From contig NZ_JAOOPY010000005.1 of NCBI RefSeq assembly GCF_025486315.1, positions 242,101 through 306,100 of the forward strand: a DNA stretch of 64,000 nucleotides. The letters run 5' to 3'. How positions within the stretch are numbered: position 1 is the first letter of the stretch; the number at the start of each line of letters is the position of its first letter. This document shows positions 43,121 to 51,895 of this stretch, piece after piece. The notes below the pieces were generated by a model. It saw nothing but the letters and a program-made list of their open reading frames with translations, did not search any database and had not been told where the DNA came from. The stretch is from Variovorax sp. N23 (GTDB lineage: Bacteria > Pseudomonadota > Gammaproteobacteria > Burkholderiales > Burkholderiaceae_C). A program made the position numbers and the translations under genes.

Positions 43121-44479
43121 ATGAACAAAGACGACACCCTGGGCGGCCGCAGCGCCGCCGAATGGCGCAGCGCCATCCCGCTCATCGACGACCTGGTCGC
43201 GCTGAAGGAACTGAGCTGGTTCAACCCCGGCATCGCGCCCACGGCGCAAGCGCTGGCCGATGTCGGCCTGGATGCATCGGACGTCGCCGCGGCCAGCGCG
43301 CGGCTGCAGCGCTTCGCGCCGTGGATCGCGCGTGTGTTCCCCGAGACGCGGGCCGCCGGCGGGCTGATCGAATCGGACATCGCCGCATTGCCCGCGATGC
43401 AGGCCGCGCTGTGCCGCGACGCCGGCATCACGCCGCAGGGCGCGCTGTGGCTCAAGAAGGACAGCCACCTGCCCATCTCCGGCTCGATCAAGGCGCGCGG
43501 CGGCATCTACGAGGTGCTCGCGCATGCGGAGCGCCTGGCCCTGGCCGCCGGCCTGCTGCGCGAGGACGACGACTACGCACGGCTCGACAGCGACGCCTTC
43601 CGCGCCTTCTTCGGCCGGCACCGCATCGCCGTCGGCTCGACCGGCAACCTCGGCCTGTCGATCGGCCTGATGGGCGCCAAGCTCGGTTTCCACGTCACGG
43701 TCCACATGTCGGCCGACGCGCGCGCCTGGAAGAAGGCGCGGCTGCGCGCGAACGGCGTGCACGTGGTCGAGTACGCGTCCGACTACAGCGCCGCCGTGGC
43801 GGAGGGTCGCCGCCAGGCCGAGGCCGATCCGCAGTGCCACTTCGTCGACGACGAGAATTCGACCGACCTCTTCCTCGGCTACGCGGTCGCGGCGGAGCGG
43901 CTGCAGCAGCAACTGACCGCCGAGGGCATCGCGGTCGATGTCGAGCACCCGCTCTTCGTCTACCTGCCCTGCGGCGTGGGCGGCGGGCCGGGCGGCGTGG
44001 CCTTCGGGCTGAAGCTGATCTTCGGCGACGCGGTGCACTGCGTCTTCGCCGAGCCTACGCACGCGCCCTGCATGCTGCTGGGCGTGCGCACCGGCCTGCA
44101 CGAAGACGTGGCGGTACAGGACTTCGGCATCGACGGTGTGACCGCCGCCGACGGCCTGGCCGTGGGCCGGCCCTCGGGCTTCGTCGGGCGCGCGATGCAA
44201 CGCCTCATCGACGGCTACATCACGGTGAGCGACGACACGCTGTACCGGCGCATCGCGCAGATGGACGCGCTCGAGGGTGTGCGGCTCGAGCCCTCGGCCG
44301 TGGCTGGCCTGCCCGGCATGGTGCAGGTGCTGACCGAGACACAGGGCTACCGCCAACGGATGGGGCTGTCCAGCGAACGGATGGCGCACGCCACGCACCT
44401 GGTGTGGGCCACCGGCGGCGGGATGGTGCCGGAGGACGAGATGGCCAGCTACCTCGCGCAGGGCCGCGCACTCGCATGA
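43121..44479 (+). CDS. dsdA: D-serine dehydratase
   Basis: A 452-residue PLP enzyme that converts D-serine to pyruvate and ammonia. DsdA hallmarks are the N-terminal [18 protein letters not shown], the PLP Lys in [31 protein letters not shown] and the glycine loop [16 protein letters not shown]. Length matches the family. It has no DsdC regulator or DsdX transporter next to it. Instead it sits between the FtsX permease (15-bp gap) and the AttH-like gene, which it overlaps by four bases (ATGA), so it is embedded in an ABC-transporter operon. Confidence 0.95.
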   Translation: MNKDDTLGGRSAAEWRSAIPLIDDLVALKELSWFNPGIAPTAQALADVGLDASDVAAASARLQRFAPWIARVFPETRAAGGLIESDIAALPAMQAALCRDAGITPQGALWLKKDSHLPISGSIKARGGIYEVLAHAERLALAAGLLREDDDYARLDSDAFRAFFGRHRIAVGSTGNLGLSIGLMGAKLGFHVTVHMSADARAWKKARLRANGVHVVEYASDYSAAVAEGRRQAEADPQCHFVDDENSTDLFLGYAVAAERLQQQLTAEGIAVDVEHPLFVYLPCGVGGGPGGVAFGLKLIFGDAVHCVFAEPTHAPCMLLGVRTGLHEDVAVQDFGIDGVTAADGLAVGRPSGFVGRAMQRLIDGYITVSDDTLYRRIAQMDALEGVRLEPSAVAGLPGMVQVLTETQGYRQRMGLSSERMAHATHLVWATGGGMVPEDEMASYLAQGRALA

Positions 44480-45528
44480 ACCCGATGCATCGCCGCACCC
44501 TGCTGCTGGCGATGCTGTCGGCGCCCGCCGCCTGGGCACTGCCGCCGCGGGCATTGCAGTTTCCGCGCGACTTCGGCAGCCACCCCGACCTGCGCACCGA
44601 GTGGTGGTACATCACCGGCCACGCGCAGTCGGGCACGCGCGAATTCGGCTTCCAGCTGACCTTCTTCCGCTCGCGCGTGGACGACACCCAAGCCATGCGC
44701 TCGGCCTTCGCGGCGAAGCAACTGATCTTCGCGCACGCCGCCGTCACCGACCTGCAGGGCCGCCGGCTGCTGCACGACCAGCGCATCGCGCGCGCCGGCT
44801 TCGGCATCGCAGAGGCCGGTGAGGCCGATACCGACGTGCGCCTGCGCGACTGGACGCTGCAACGCAGTGCCGGCGGCGGCTACCAGGCGCGGCTGCCGGC
44901 CGGCGACTTCGCGCTGGCGCTCGACTTCATGCCCACGCAGCCGGTGCTGCTGCAGGGCAGCGCCGGCCTGTCGCGCAAGGGGCCGCAGCCCGAGCAGGCC
45001 AGCTACTACTACAGCGAGCCGCAGCTCGCCACGCGCGGCCGGCTCATGGCGCAGGGCCAGGCCTTCGACGTCGAAGGCACCGCGTGGCTCGACCACGAGT
45101 GGAGCGAGGCGCTGATGCACCCCGAGGCGGTCGGCTGGGACTGGATCGGCATGAACCTCGACGACGGCAGCGCGCTTACCGCCTTCCATCTGCGGCGCGC
45201 CGACGGCAGCGCGCTGTGGGGCGGCGGCTCGTGGCGGCCGCGCGGCGGCGAGGCGCGCAGCTTCGGTGCCGACGCCGTGCACTTCGCTGCCGAGCGCCGC
45301 TGGGCCAGCCCGCGCACGCAGGCCGCCTACCCGGTGCAGTGGCGCATCGGCACGCCCGCCGGGCGCTTCACCGTGCGGGCGCTGCTCGACGACCAGGAGC
45401 TCGACAGCCGCGGCTCGACCGGCGCCGTGTACTGGGAAGGCTTGAGCGAGCTGCTCGACGACCAGGGCCGGCGCGTCGGGCGGGGCTACCTGGAAATGAC
45501 GGGCTACGCGGCGCGCCTGCGGCTGTAG
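44476..45528 (+). CDS. AttH/CrtC-like lipocalin-domain protein
   Basis: A 350-residue exported protein of the AttH (CrtC/hydroxyneurosporene-synthase-like) family. A signal peptide ([17 protein letters not shown]) precedes [18 protein letters not shown], the family's N-terminal signature. The later motifs [23 protein letters not shown] and [20 protein letters not shown] belong to the two lipocalin-like halves. AttH-type genes typically follow an ABC ATPase and an FtsX permease, which supports the idea of a functional unit with the genes at 38156 and 40559. The reaction, if any, is unknown. Confidence 0.92.
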   Translation: MNPMHRRTLLLAMLSAPAAWALPPRALQFPRDFGSHPDLRTEWWYITGHAQSGTREFGFQLTFFRSRVDDTQAMRSAFAAKQLIFAHAAVTDLQGRRLLHDQRIARAGFGIAEAGEADTDVRLRDWTLQRSAGGGYQARLPAGDFALALDFMPTQPVLLQGSAGLSRKGPQPEQASYYYSEPQLATRGRLMAQGQAFDVEGTAWLDHEWSEALMHPEAVGWDWIGMNLDDGSALTAFHLRRADGSALWGGGSWRPRGGEARSFGADAVHFAAERRWASPRTQAAYPVQWRIGTPAGRFTVRALLDDQELDSRGSTGAVYWEGLSELLDDQGRRVGRGYLEMTGYAARLRL

Positions 45529-45545
45529 CGGCCGCTGCATCCGGC

Positions 45546-45567
45546 TTCACACGGCCTTTACACGGCC
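45546..45567 (+). promoter_or_regulatory. Tandem 11-bp direct repeat upstream of the two-component genes
   Basis: TTCACACGGCC and TTTACACGGCC lie head to tail with no spacer, 128 bp before the kinase start. OmpR/BaeR-class regulators bind direct repeats at about 10-11 bp spacing, so this is a candidate autoregulatory site. I did not find the same repeat elsewhere in the window. Confidence 0.4.
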
Positions 45568-45638
45568 GACACCTGGCGTGTTCGTGCCGTCCCGAGAATC
45601 GCTGGCGGTCGCGATGCCCACCACCGCATCGCCCGCAT

Positions 45639-45666
45639 CTCCCAAATCTCTCCGACATTCCCCCGC
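45639..45666 (+). promoter_or_regulatory. Weak relative of the shared 26-bp element, upstream of the kinase gene
   Basis: CTCCCAAATCTCTCCG begins a segment matching the stronger copies at 47981 and 51896 in about 15 of the first 20 positions, in the same orientation relative to its gene. By itself it would not be noticed; it is listed because the other two copies are so alike. Confidence 0.3.
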
Positions 45667-45695
45667 AAGATCGCGCCGTCACCTCGGCCCTGTCG

Positions 45696-47273
45696 ATGCA
45701 CCACCCGCAGCGCACCGCGCCTTCTCCGAAACGGACCCCTGTGCGCCGCCCTCTTTTTCCTCGCCTGACGCTCTCCCGAAAGATCTTCCTCGCGCTCGCG
45801 ACGCTGCTCGTCCTGCTGCTGCTGATCTTCACCGCGTTCTCGATCGTCGGCCTGCAGCGCGGCCTCGGGCCTTACGCGGCGGAGATCCAGATCCGCCGCA
45901 TGACCTGGCTGGTCGAGCAATTGCAGAAGAAGTACGCCGTCGACGGCAGTTGGGACGTGCTGCGGCGCGACGGCCTGGTCTGGCCGCGCCTGCAGTGGGG
46001 CGAGCGCGACGTGGCCGGCGCGCAGCTCGGGGGGCGCCGCCTGCCGCCCTGGTACGACCGCTCCGGCCCGCCGCCCGGCGACGGCGTGCTGCCCCTGAAC
46101 GGCCGCGCATTCCTCCCACCGCCGCCCGACGAAACCCCCGATGGCGGGCCCGACCTGATCTTCAAGCACCTCGGCGTGATCGATGCCGACGGCGCTCATG
46201 TGGCCGGGGCGCATGTCAACACGCCCGACGCGGCGCGCCTGCCCCTGATGCAACGCAACCGGGTCGTCGGCTACCTCGTGCTGGCGCCACCGGAGGTGTT
46301 CCGGGGCCAGGTCGATCGCGCCTTCCTGGCGCGCCAGTCGGGCTTCCTGGCCTGGACCGGCCTGGTCGGGCTGGGCGTGGCGCTGGTGCTGTCGTGGCTG
46401 GTGGCACGCCGCTGGCTCGCGCCCATCGATGGGCTCAGCCGCGCCGCGCAGGAGATCGCCCACGGTCGCCTCCACACCCGCGTGGTGGTGGACGGCACCG
46501 ACGAGCTCGCGCTGCTCGGCCAGACCTTCAACTCCATGGCCGAACGGCTCGACACCATCGAAACCTCGCGCCGCGCCTGGCTGGCCGACGTCGCGCACGA
46601 GCTGCGCACCCCGCTGGCCGCGATGCGGGCCGAGATCGAAGCCTTGCAGGACGGCGTGCGCCGCTTCGACGACAAGACCGCGCTGCGGCTGCACCGCCAG
46701 GTGATGCGGCTCGGCCAGCTGGTCGACGACCTGCGCAGCAGCATGCGCGAGCCGGACGGCGTGACCGCGCACGGCATCTCCCCGTTCACAACCGTGTTCC
46801 CCTTCACGCTGCTGACCGAGGCCGTCGAGATGATGCGCGAGCGCTTCGCGCAGCGCGACATCGCGGTCGACACGCGCCGCCTGGGCAGCGTCGACAACGG
46901 GCTGGCCATGCGTGGCGATGCGCCGCGCATGCACCAGGTCTTCATGAACCTGCTGGAGAACGCGCTCAACTACACCGACGCCGGCGGCAGCGTGCGGCTG
47001 AGCGCCAGCGTCGAAGGCAGCACCAGCGACGGCCTGCTGCACCTGCGTTTCGACGACAGCGCGCCCGGCCCGCTGGTGCACGAGGTCCCGCGGCTGTTCG
47101 ACCGCCTGTTCCGCGGCGAGGCATCGCGCAGCCGCGAAACCGGCGGCTCCGGCCTCGGCCTGTCCATCTGCCGCACCATCGTCGAAGAACACGGCGGCAG
47201 CATCGACGCCTCGCCGTCGCCGATGGGCGGCCTGCGCGTCATCGTCACCCTTCCCCTGAGCCCCGCCCCATGA
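45696..47273 (+). CDS. Sensor histidine kinase (BaeS-like)
   Basis: A 525-residue inner-membrane kinase. TM1 is about residues 28-52 (IFLALATLLVLLLLIFTAFS). A periplasmic sensor of about 155 residues is rich in Pro, Gly and Trp (PWYDRSGPPPGDG). TM2 (LAWTGLVGLGVALVLSWLVA) leads into a HAMP domain (RRWLAPIDGLSRAAQEIAHG), then the H box VAHELRTPLAAM with phospho-acceptor His301, N box NLLENALNYTDAG and G boxes ending SGLGLSICRTIVEEHGG. The start at 45696 is the first ATG; a GTG at 45741 is possible. It overlaps the regulator gene by four bases. BaeS-like kinases sense envelope damage or toxic compounds. Confidence 0.92.
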   Translation: MHHPQRTAPSPKRTPVRRPLFPRLTLSRKIFLALATLLVLLLLIFTAFSIVGLQRGLGPYAAEIQIRRMTWLVEQLQKKYAVDGSWDVLRRDGLVWPRLQWGERDVAGAQLGGRRLPPWYDRSGPPPGDGVLPLNGRAFLPPPPDETPDGGPDLIFKHLGVIDADGAHVAGAHVNTPDAARLPLMQRNRVVGYLVLAPPEVFRGQVDRAFLARQSGFLAWTGLVGLGVALVLSWLVARRWLAPIDGLSRAAQEIAHGRLHTRVVVDGTDELALLGQTFNSMAERLDTIETSRRAWLADVAHELRTPLAAMRAEIEALQDGVRRFDDKTALRLHRQVMRLGQLVDDLRSSMREPDGVTAHGISPFTTVFPFTLLTEAVEMMRERFAQRDIAVDTRRLGSVDNGLAMRGDAPRMHQVFMNLLENALNYTDAGGSVRLSASVEGSTSDGLLHLRFDDSAPGPLVHEVPRLFDRLFRGEASRSRETGGSGLGLSICRTIVEEHGGSIDASPSPMGGLRVIVTLPLSPAP

Positions 47274-47953
47274 CCCGCATTCTCATCGTCGAAGACGAAC
47301 ACGACATCGCCTCGGTGCTGCAGGACTACCTGCGGCACGAGGGCTACGACACCGAGCACATCGCCGATGGGCAGCTCGCGCTGGCACGCATCCAGGCCGA
47401 CCCGCCCGACCTGACGCTGCTGGACGTCATGCTGCCGCGGCTCGACGGCCTGGCCGTGCTGCGCGGCGCCCGCGCGCACTCCGACGCGCCGGTGATCATG
47501 CTCACCGCGCGCACGGAGGAAATCGACCGGCTGATCGGCCTCGAGCTGGGGGCGGACGACTACATCTGCAAGCCCTTCTCGCCGCGCGAAGTGGTGGCGC
47601 GGGTGCGCGCAGTGCTGCGCCGCACGGCCCAGCAGGCCGCCGTGTCGAACGGCCCCGCGTGTGCGCTCGCGCTCGACGAGGAACAGTGGAGCGCCAACCT
47701 GCATGGCGAGCCGCTCAACCTGACACGGCGCGAGTTCCGCCTGCTGCAGGCACTGGCGCGCCACCCCGGCCGCATCTTCTCGCGCGGGCAACTGCTCGAG
47801 CTGGCCTACGAGCCGGTCGACGACGTGACCGAACGCGCCGTCGACAGCCACATCAAGAACCTGCGACGCAAGCTCTCCGCACGCTCGCCGTCGCACGACT
47901 GGATCCGTTCGGTGTACGGCATCGGCTTCTCGCTGGAGGCGCCGGACGCCTGA
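47270..47953 (+). CDS. OmpR-family response regulator (BaeR-like)
   Basis: A 227-residue regulator. The receiver domain has acidic Glu8/Asp9, phospho-acceptor Asp52 (LTLLDVMLP), the conserved Thr in MLTART and Lys in DDYICKPFSP. A winged helix follows (LNLTRREFRLLQALARHPGR, then DDVTERAVDSHIKNLRRKL and SVYGIGFSLE). It is translationally coupled to the kinase gene (ATGA overlap). The nearby lipoprotein/TolC-like genes and the bamA homologue share an upstream element and are the first targets to test. Pairing is certain; targets are inferred. Confidence 0.94.
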   Translation: MTRILIVEDEHDIASVLQDYLRHEGYDTEHIADGQLALARIQADPPDLTLLDVMLPRLDGLAVLRGARAHSDAPVIMLTARTEEIDRLIGLELGADDYICKPFSPREVVARVRAVLRRTAQQAAVSNGPACALALDEEQWSANLHGEPLNLTRREFRLLQALARHPGRIFSRGQLLELAYEPVDDVTERAVDSHIKNLRRKLSARSPSHDWIRSVYGIGFSLEAPDA

Positions 47954-47980
47954 CCCGGCCGTCACGGGCGCAGCGTCGCG

Positions 47981-48006
47981 TTCCCATATTCCTCCGCATT
48001 CGCTGC
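47981..48006 (+). promoter_or_regulatory. Shared 26-bp element, copy upstream of the lipoprotein/TolC-like genes
   Basis: The segment contains ATTCCTCCGCA and ends TCGCTGC. It matches the segment at 51921-51896 (minus strand, upstream of the bamA homologue) at 23 of 26 positions, differing only at positions 1, 7 and 19. It lies 35 bp before the ATG at 48041, and its orientation relative to the gene is the same in both places. Confidence 0.55.
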
Positions 48007-48040
48007 GCACAGTCGAGGCTTCTCAACAAGGAGTCGAGTG

Positions 48041-48235
48041 ATGAAAAGACGCGATGGCGTATTGGCCGTGATGGCCGCCCTGGCGCTGAGCGGCTGTGTC
48101 ATGCTGCCGCCCCCGCCGCCATTTCCGCCCCCACCGCCACCCCATACGCCTCGCCCACCGGGCGAGGCGCTGGAGGGCAGTCGCGAGCGCGACGACGATG
48201 GTCAGCCGGTGGTCCGGCCCGGACGCCAGCCCTGA
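48041..48235 (+). CDS. Small proline-rich lipoprotein
   Basis: A 64-residue protein. The signal sequence MKRRDGVLAVMAALALSGC ends in a lipobox Cys. The next 25 residues are very proline-rich (MLPPPPPFPPPPPPHTPRPP), and a charged tail ends RERDDDGQPVVRPGRQP. A good AAGGAG ribosome site is at 48028-48033. A GTG one codon earlier is an alternative start. It lies 87 bp after the response regulator and 15 bp before the TolC-like gene. No family is recognised; a Pro-rich stalk of this sort could reach through the periplasm or bind a partner, but that is speculation. Confidence 0.75.
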   Translation: MKRRDGVLAVMAALALSGCVMLPPPPPFPPPPPPHTPRPPGEALEGSRERDDDGQPVVRPGRQP

Positions 48236-48250
48236 GCCCGCGAGGCGCGC

Positions 48251-49318
48251 ATGCGGATTCCCCTTCCCTTCCTGGCGCTGCTCGGCCTCTCGGCCGCCGT
48301 CGGTGCCGAAGCCAATCTCGTGATGGCGCCTTCGCTGACACGGCCCGTCGCCGTGACGATGAGCGGCTCGGCCACGCGCGCTGCAAGCGCGGCGCCCTTC
48401 GCGTCGGACGCCTGGTGGCTGGGCTTCCAGGACGACACGCTGAACGCGCTGATCCTCGCCGCCCGCCACCATGCCAGCGGGATGCCGGGCGCCACCGCCA
48501 CGCTGACCGTGGCGGGCGACGCGCTCGCCCTGCCGCTCGACATGCAGGTGGCTGCGGCCTACGTGAGCGCCAAGGTCGACAGCATCGGCATCGAGCTCAT
48601 CCGCGAGGCCATGGCGGCCACGCGGCGGGAAGCCGAGCTGATGGCCGCCGGAACGCTCTCGGAGGTCAACCGGTCGGTACTGCAGCAGCGCATGACCGAC
48701 GCGATCGCGGCCGAGCGCACGCTGGTCGACCGGCGCGCCATGCTGCTCGCGCTCCTGTCCACCCGCTGCGGGATGGGCGCCCAGGCGCTTGAGGCACTCG
48801 TCATGCCGGCCTTGGCCGAACAACGGTTGCCGCAGTTCACCGCGCGCCTTCCCGAACAGGCGCCGATGGACTGGGTTTTCAAACGGCAGGACGTCGTGCT
48901 CGCGCAGGCGCTGCGCGCCATCGCCGCGCCCTCGCGCACGACGGCGGGCAACGACGGCTACCTCCACGGCGTGGTCGCGCACGCAACGGCCGAGATCTCG
49001 GCCGCCGTGCACGAACTGCAGGCGCAGCACGCCGAGACCGCCGCACTGGAGGCACAGGCCACCAACGTCCGCCGGTCGCTCGAAGACGCCCTGGCGCGCC
49101 AGCAGGACGGTTCCGGCTCGGAGCTGGACGTGCTGGAACGCTACCAGCAGCTCATGCTGTATTCGCAGCAGTTCAGCAGCGCCAGCGGCACGCTCGCCCT
49201 GGGCTGGATCAAGCTGCTGTACCGGCTGCAGGGTGCGCTCGGCACCACGGTCGACGGCTCGGCGTGGCCCGCATCGCACCCCCCTTCGCAAGGCGCATTG
49301 CAGCACCCGCTGATCTAG
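48251..49318 (+). CDS. TolC-like outer-membrane-factor relative, shortened and degenerate
   Basis: A 355-residue protein with a signal peptide (RIPLPFLALLGLSAAVGAEA). The entry motif SDAWWLGFQDDTLNALILAA resembles the start of outer-membrane efflux proteins (WW..F.D..L..L...A). It is followed by long Ala/Glu/Arg-rich helices like the TolC barrel-tunnel helices (VAAAYVSAKVDSIGIELIRE; HELQAQHAETAALEAQATNV; LDVLERYQQLMLYSQQFSSA). Normal members have 420-490 residues and two repeats; here the second repeat is shortened and the beta-barrel insertions are not obvious. It has no membrane-fusion partner next to it. It may be a periplasmic relative rather than a true channel. Confidence 0.6.
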   Translation: MRIPLPFLALLGLSAAVGAEANLVMAPSLTRPVAVTMSGSATRAASAAPFASDAWWLGFQDDTLNALILAARHHASGMPGATATLTVAGDALALPLDMQVAAAYVSAKVDSIGIELIREAMAATRREAELMAAGTLSEVNRSVLQQRMTDAIAAERTLVDRRAMLLALLSTRCGMGAQALEALVMPALAEQRLPQFTARLPEQAPMDWVFKRQDVVLAQALRAIAAPSRTTAGNDGYLHGVVAHATAEISAAVHELQAQHAETAALEAQATNVRRSLEDALARQQDGSGSELDVLERYQQLMLYSQQFSSASGTLALGWIKLLYRLQGALGTTVDGSAWPASHPPSQGALQHPLI

Positions 49319-49364
49319 GGCCGGCCGCCCACGAGCACGGGCAGCGCCGGCAAGAAATACACGA

Positions 49365-49454
49365 ATGGAATTCCTCCGCGCCCTGCAAGCGCTCTGGCAC
49401 GCGCTGGTCGCGCTGGCGCAGCTGGTGGGCGAGCTCCTCGATCGCCTGCCCTGA
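49365..49454 (+). CDS. Possible 29-residue amphipathic peptide
   Basis: An ATG at 49365 opens a 29-codon frame encoding MEFLRALQALWHALVALAQL and a short acidic end, predicted as one hydrophobic or amphipathic helix. It starts 46 bases after the TolC-like gene and its TGA lies inside a perfect inverted repeat shared with the stop codon of the convergent bamA homologue. A ribosome site is not obvious. Such short frames arise by chance in GC-rich DNA, so this is a tentative gene. Confidence 0.3.
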   Translation: MEFLRALQALWHALVALAQLVGELLDRLP

Positions 49455-49468
49455 GCCCACGGGCTCAG
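49451..49468. terminator. Inverted repeat spanning two convergent stop codons
   Basis: CTGAGCCC-AC-GGGCTCAG is a perfect 18-bp inverted repeat holding the TGA of the 29-codon frame and the TGA of the bamA homologue. There is no T-run; it could act as a bidirectional hairpin at the end of both transcripts. Confidence 0.4.
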
Positions 49469-51882
49469 AACGCCGTGCCGATCTGGAACTGGAAGCTCTG
49501 CGTCCGGTCTTTCGCGATGCCGTTCGTGTCGTCCGCCTTCTGGTATTTGACCGGAATGGCATAGGCCACGCGCAGCGGCCCGAGCGGCGAGATCCAGCTG
49601 ATGCCCAGGCCCACCGACGCCCGCAGGGCCTGCTGGGCCTTCCACTGCGCATCGGTCAGGCTGGCGCTGCGTTCGGCGAACACATTGCCCATGTCGAAGA
49701 AGCTGTAGAGCCGCAGCGTACGGTCGTTGCCCGCACCCGGGAAGGGCGTGCTCAGCTCGGCATTGAAGATCGCCCTGCGGGTGCCGCCCAGCGCGCCGTC
49801 GGTCACGCTGTCGCGCGGCCCCAGCGAGTTGCTCTCGAAGCCGCGCACCGAGCCCAGGCCGCCCGCATAGAAGTTCTTGAACACCGGGTAGGTCTGACCG
49901 GCCAGCGCCTTGGCATAGCCGAGCTGCCCGTTGACCGCCAGCGTGTACTGCTTGTTGAGCGCGAAGTACTGCTGGTACTGGTAGTCGGTCTTGAGGTAGC
50001 GCATGTCGCCGCCGACGCCGACCTCCAGGTTGGCCGACTGCAGGCGGCCCTTGGTCGGCACCAGCGCGCTGTCGCGGTCGTCGCGCGACCAGCCCACGGT
50101 CAGCGGAATGCCCCAGACGCCTGCCTTCGTGCAGTTCGTGACCACGCCGCTGCTGGCGTCGCGGCTGCAGGCGAAGTAGTCGCTATAGGACTGCGGCACG
50201 CCGGTGTCGTAGGTCGTGCCATCGACCGTCGTGGTGGTGCCGTTGGAGCCGGGGTCGAAGTGGTACTTCTCGAGGCCGATGCCGAAGAAGACGCGATCGA
50301 TCTCGTTGAAGGGCACGCCGAACTTGATCGACGCCCCCTCATGCACCAGTTCGTAGTTGCCGTCGACGTCGTAGTACGGCCGAGACGTCGAATAGAAGGC
50401 CGAGACCGTGCGCGAGATGCCGTCGCGCGTGAAGTACGGGTCGGTCGCCGACAGCGAGATCGCCTTGCTGTAAGAACCGGCGCTCACCGACAAGCCCAGG
50501 TAGTTGCCCGAGCCGAAGACGTTCTCCTGCGTGATGCCGAAGGTCAGCGTGACGCTGTCGCTGCTGGAGAAGCCGGCGCCCAGCTGCAGGCTGCCGGTGG
50601 GCTTCTCCTTCACGTCGACCATCAGGTCCACCTCGTCGGGCGAGCCCGCGACCTCCTGCGTCTCGATGTTGATGTCGGTGAAGTAGCCCAGACGGTCCAC
50701 CCGGTCACGCGAGAGCTTGATCTTGTCGCCTTCGTACCAACTCGCTTCGTACTGGCGGAATTCGCGCCGGATCACCTCGTCGCGGGTGCGGCTGTTGCCG
50801 CCGATGTTCACGCGCCGCACGTACACGCGCCGCTGCGGCTCGCCCTTGAGCACCAGCGTCACGCGGCGCCGCTCGCGGTCGATGTCCGGCTGCACCACGA
50901 CCCTTGCAAAGGCGAAGCCGAAGCTCGCGTAGTAGTCGGTGAAGGCCTTCGTCGTCGCCGTCACCTGCTCGCCGTTGTAGGGCTCGCCGACGCGGACGTC
51001 CACCAGCGCCTGGAACTCCTTCTCGCGCGCCAGGTAGTCGCCGTCGAGCCGCACGCCGGCAACCACGAAGCGCTCGCCCTCGGTGATGTTCACCGTCACG
51101 CTGAGGTCCTGCCGGTCGGGCGAGACGGCCACCTGCGTCGAGTCGATGCGGAACTCCATGTAGCCGCGCGACAGGTAGTACGAACGCAGCGTCTCCAGGT
51201 CGGCATTGAGCTTGGTGCGCGAATACTGGTTCGACTTGGTGTACCAGCTCATCCAGCCGCCGCTGTCCTGGTCGAACAGGCTCAGCAGCGTGTCCTCCGA
51301 GAAGGCCCGCTGGCCCACGATGCGGATCTCGCGGATGCGGGCGGGCTCGCCCTCCGTCACATTGAAATTCAGGTTCACGCGGTTGCGATCGATCGGCGTG
51401 ATGGTGGTCACCACCGTGGCGTTGTAGAGGCTGCGGCTGACGTACTGGCGCTTGATCTCCTGCTCGGCGCGGTCGGTCAGCGCCTTGTCGTAGGCGCGCC
51501 CTTCGGCCAGGCCCACCTCGGCCAGGGCCTTGAGCAGCGCCTTCTTGTCGAACTCCTTGGCGCCGACGAAGTCGACGTCGGCCACCGTGGGGCGCTCCTC
51601 CACGATGACGATCAGCGTGCCGTCGCGCACGTCGATGCGCACGTCCTTGAAGACTCCGAGCTCGAACAGCGCACGGATCGATGCCGACCCTCGCTCGTCG
51701 GTGTAGGTGTCGCCGACATGCAGCGGCACGGTGGCGAAGACGGTGCCGGGCTCGACGCGTTGGAGCCCCTCCACGCGGATGTCGCGCACGGCGAAAGGTT
51801 CGATGGCCCAGGCGGCTGGGGCTGCCAGTGCGCCGGCCACCGCAGCGGCCGCGCCCAGCAGGCGAAAGTTGGAAAAATGCAT
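49465..51882 (-). CDS. BamA/Omp85-family outer-membrane assembly protein, in a non-canonical place
   Basis: An 805-residue protein. A signal peptide (cleavage after AWA) is followed by five POTRA domains (about residues 27-425; recognisable parts IRVEGLQRVEPGTVF, VDFVGAKEFDKKALL, IRIVGQRAFSEDTLL, VRLDGDYLAREKEF, VNIGGNSRTRDEVIRREF). The 16-strand barrel has the lid-lock motif VRGF at 679-682 and ends in aromatic Phe, as assembly substrates do. An extracellular loop holds two Cys (FACSRDASSGVVTNCTKAG). It inserts beta-barrel proteins into the outer membrane. The normal bamA neighbours (rseP, skp, lpxD) are absent: it follows livM by 42 bp. It could be the only copy relocated or, more likely, a paralogue. 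Confidence 0.93.
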   Translation of the reverse strand: MHFSNFRLLGAAAAVAGALAAPAAWAIEPFAVRDIRVEGLQRVEPGTVFATVPLHVGDTYTDERGSASIRALFELGVFKDVRIDVRDGTLIVIVEERPTVADVDFVGAKEFDKKALLKALAEVGLAEGRAYDKALTDRAEQEIKRQYVSRSLYNATVVTTITPIDRNRVNLNFNVTEGEPARIREIRIVGQRAFSEDTLLSLFDQDSGGWMSWYTKSNQYSRTKLNADLETLRSYYLSRGYMEFRIDSTQVAVSPDRQDLSVTVNITEGERFVVAGVRLDGDYLAREKEFQALVDVRVGEPYNGEQVTATTKAFTDYYASFGFAFARVVVQPDIDRERRRVTLVLKGEPQRRVYVRRVNIGGNSRTRDEVIRREFRQYEASWYEGDKIKLSRDRVDRLGYFTDINIETQEVAGSPDEVDLMVDVKEKPTGSLQLGAGFSSSDSVTLTFGITQENVFGSGNYLGLSVSAGSYSKAISLSATDPYFTRDGISRTVSAFYSTSRPYYDVDGNYELVHEGASIKFGVPFNEIDRVFFGIGLEKYHFDPGSNGTTTTVDGTTYDTGVPQSYSDYFACSRDASSGVVTNCTKAGVWGIPLTVGWSRDDRDSALVPTKGRLQSANLEVGVGGDMRYLKTDYQYQQYFALNKQYTLAVNGQLGYAKALAGQTYPVFKNFYAGGLGSVRGFESNSLGPRDSVTDGALGGTRRAIFNAELSTPFPGAGNDRTLRLYSFFDMGNVFAERSASLTDAQWKAQQALRASVGLGISWISPLGPLRVAYAIPVKYQKADDTNGIAKDRTQSFQFQIGTAF

Positions 51883-51895
51883 GCTGCCATGATCG

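Noticed and set aside
40498..45528. A 1676-codon continuous frame spanning permease, dsdA and AttH genes
   Set aside because: Only the last 350 codons (AttH) are protein-like; the rest is the shadow frame of two conserved genes and ends by chance in the AttH frame.
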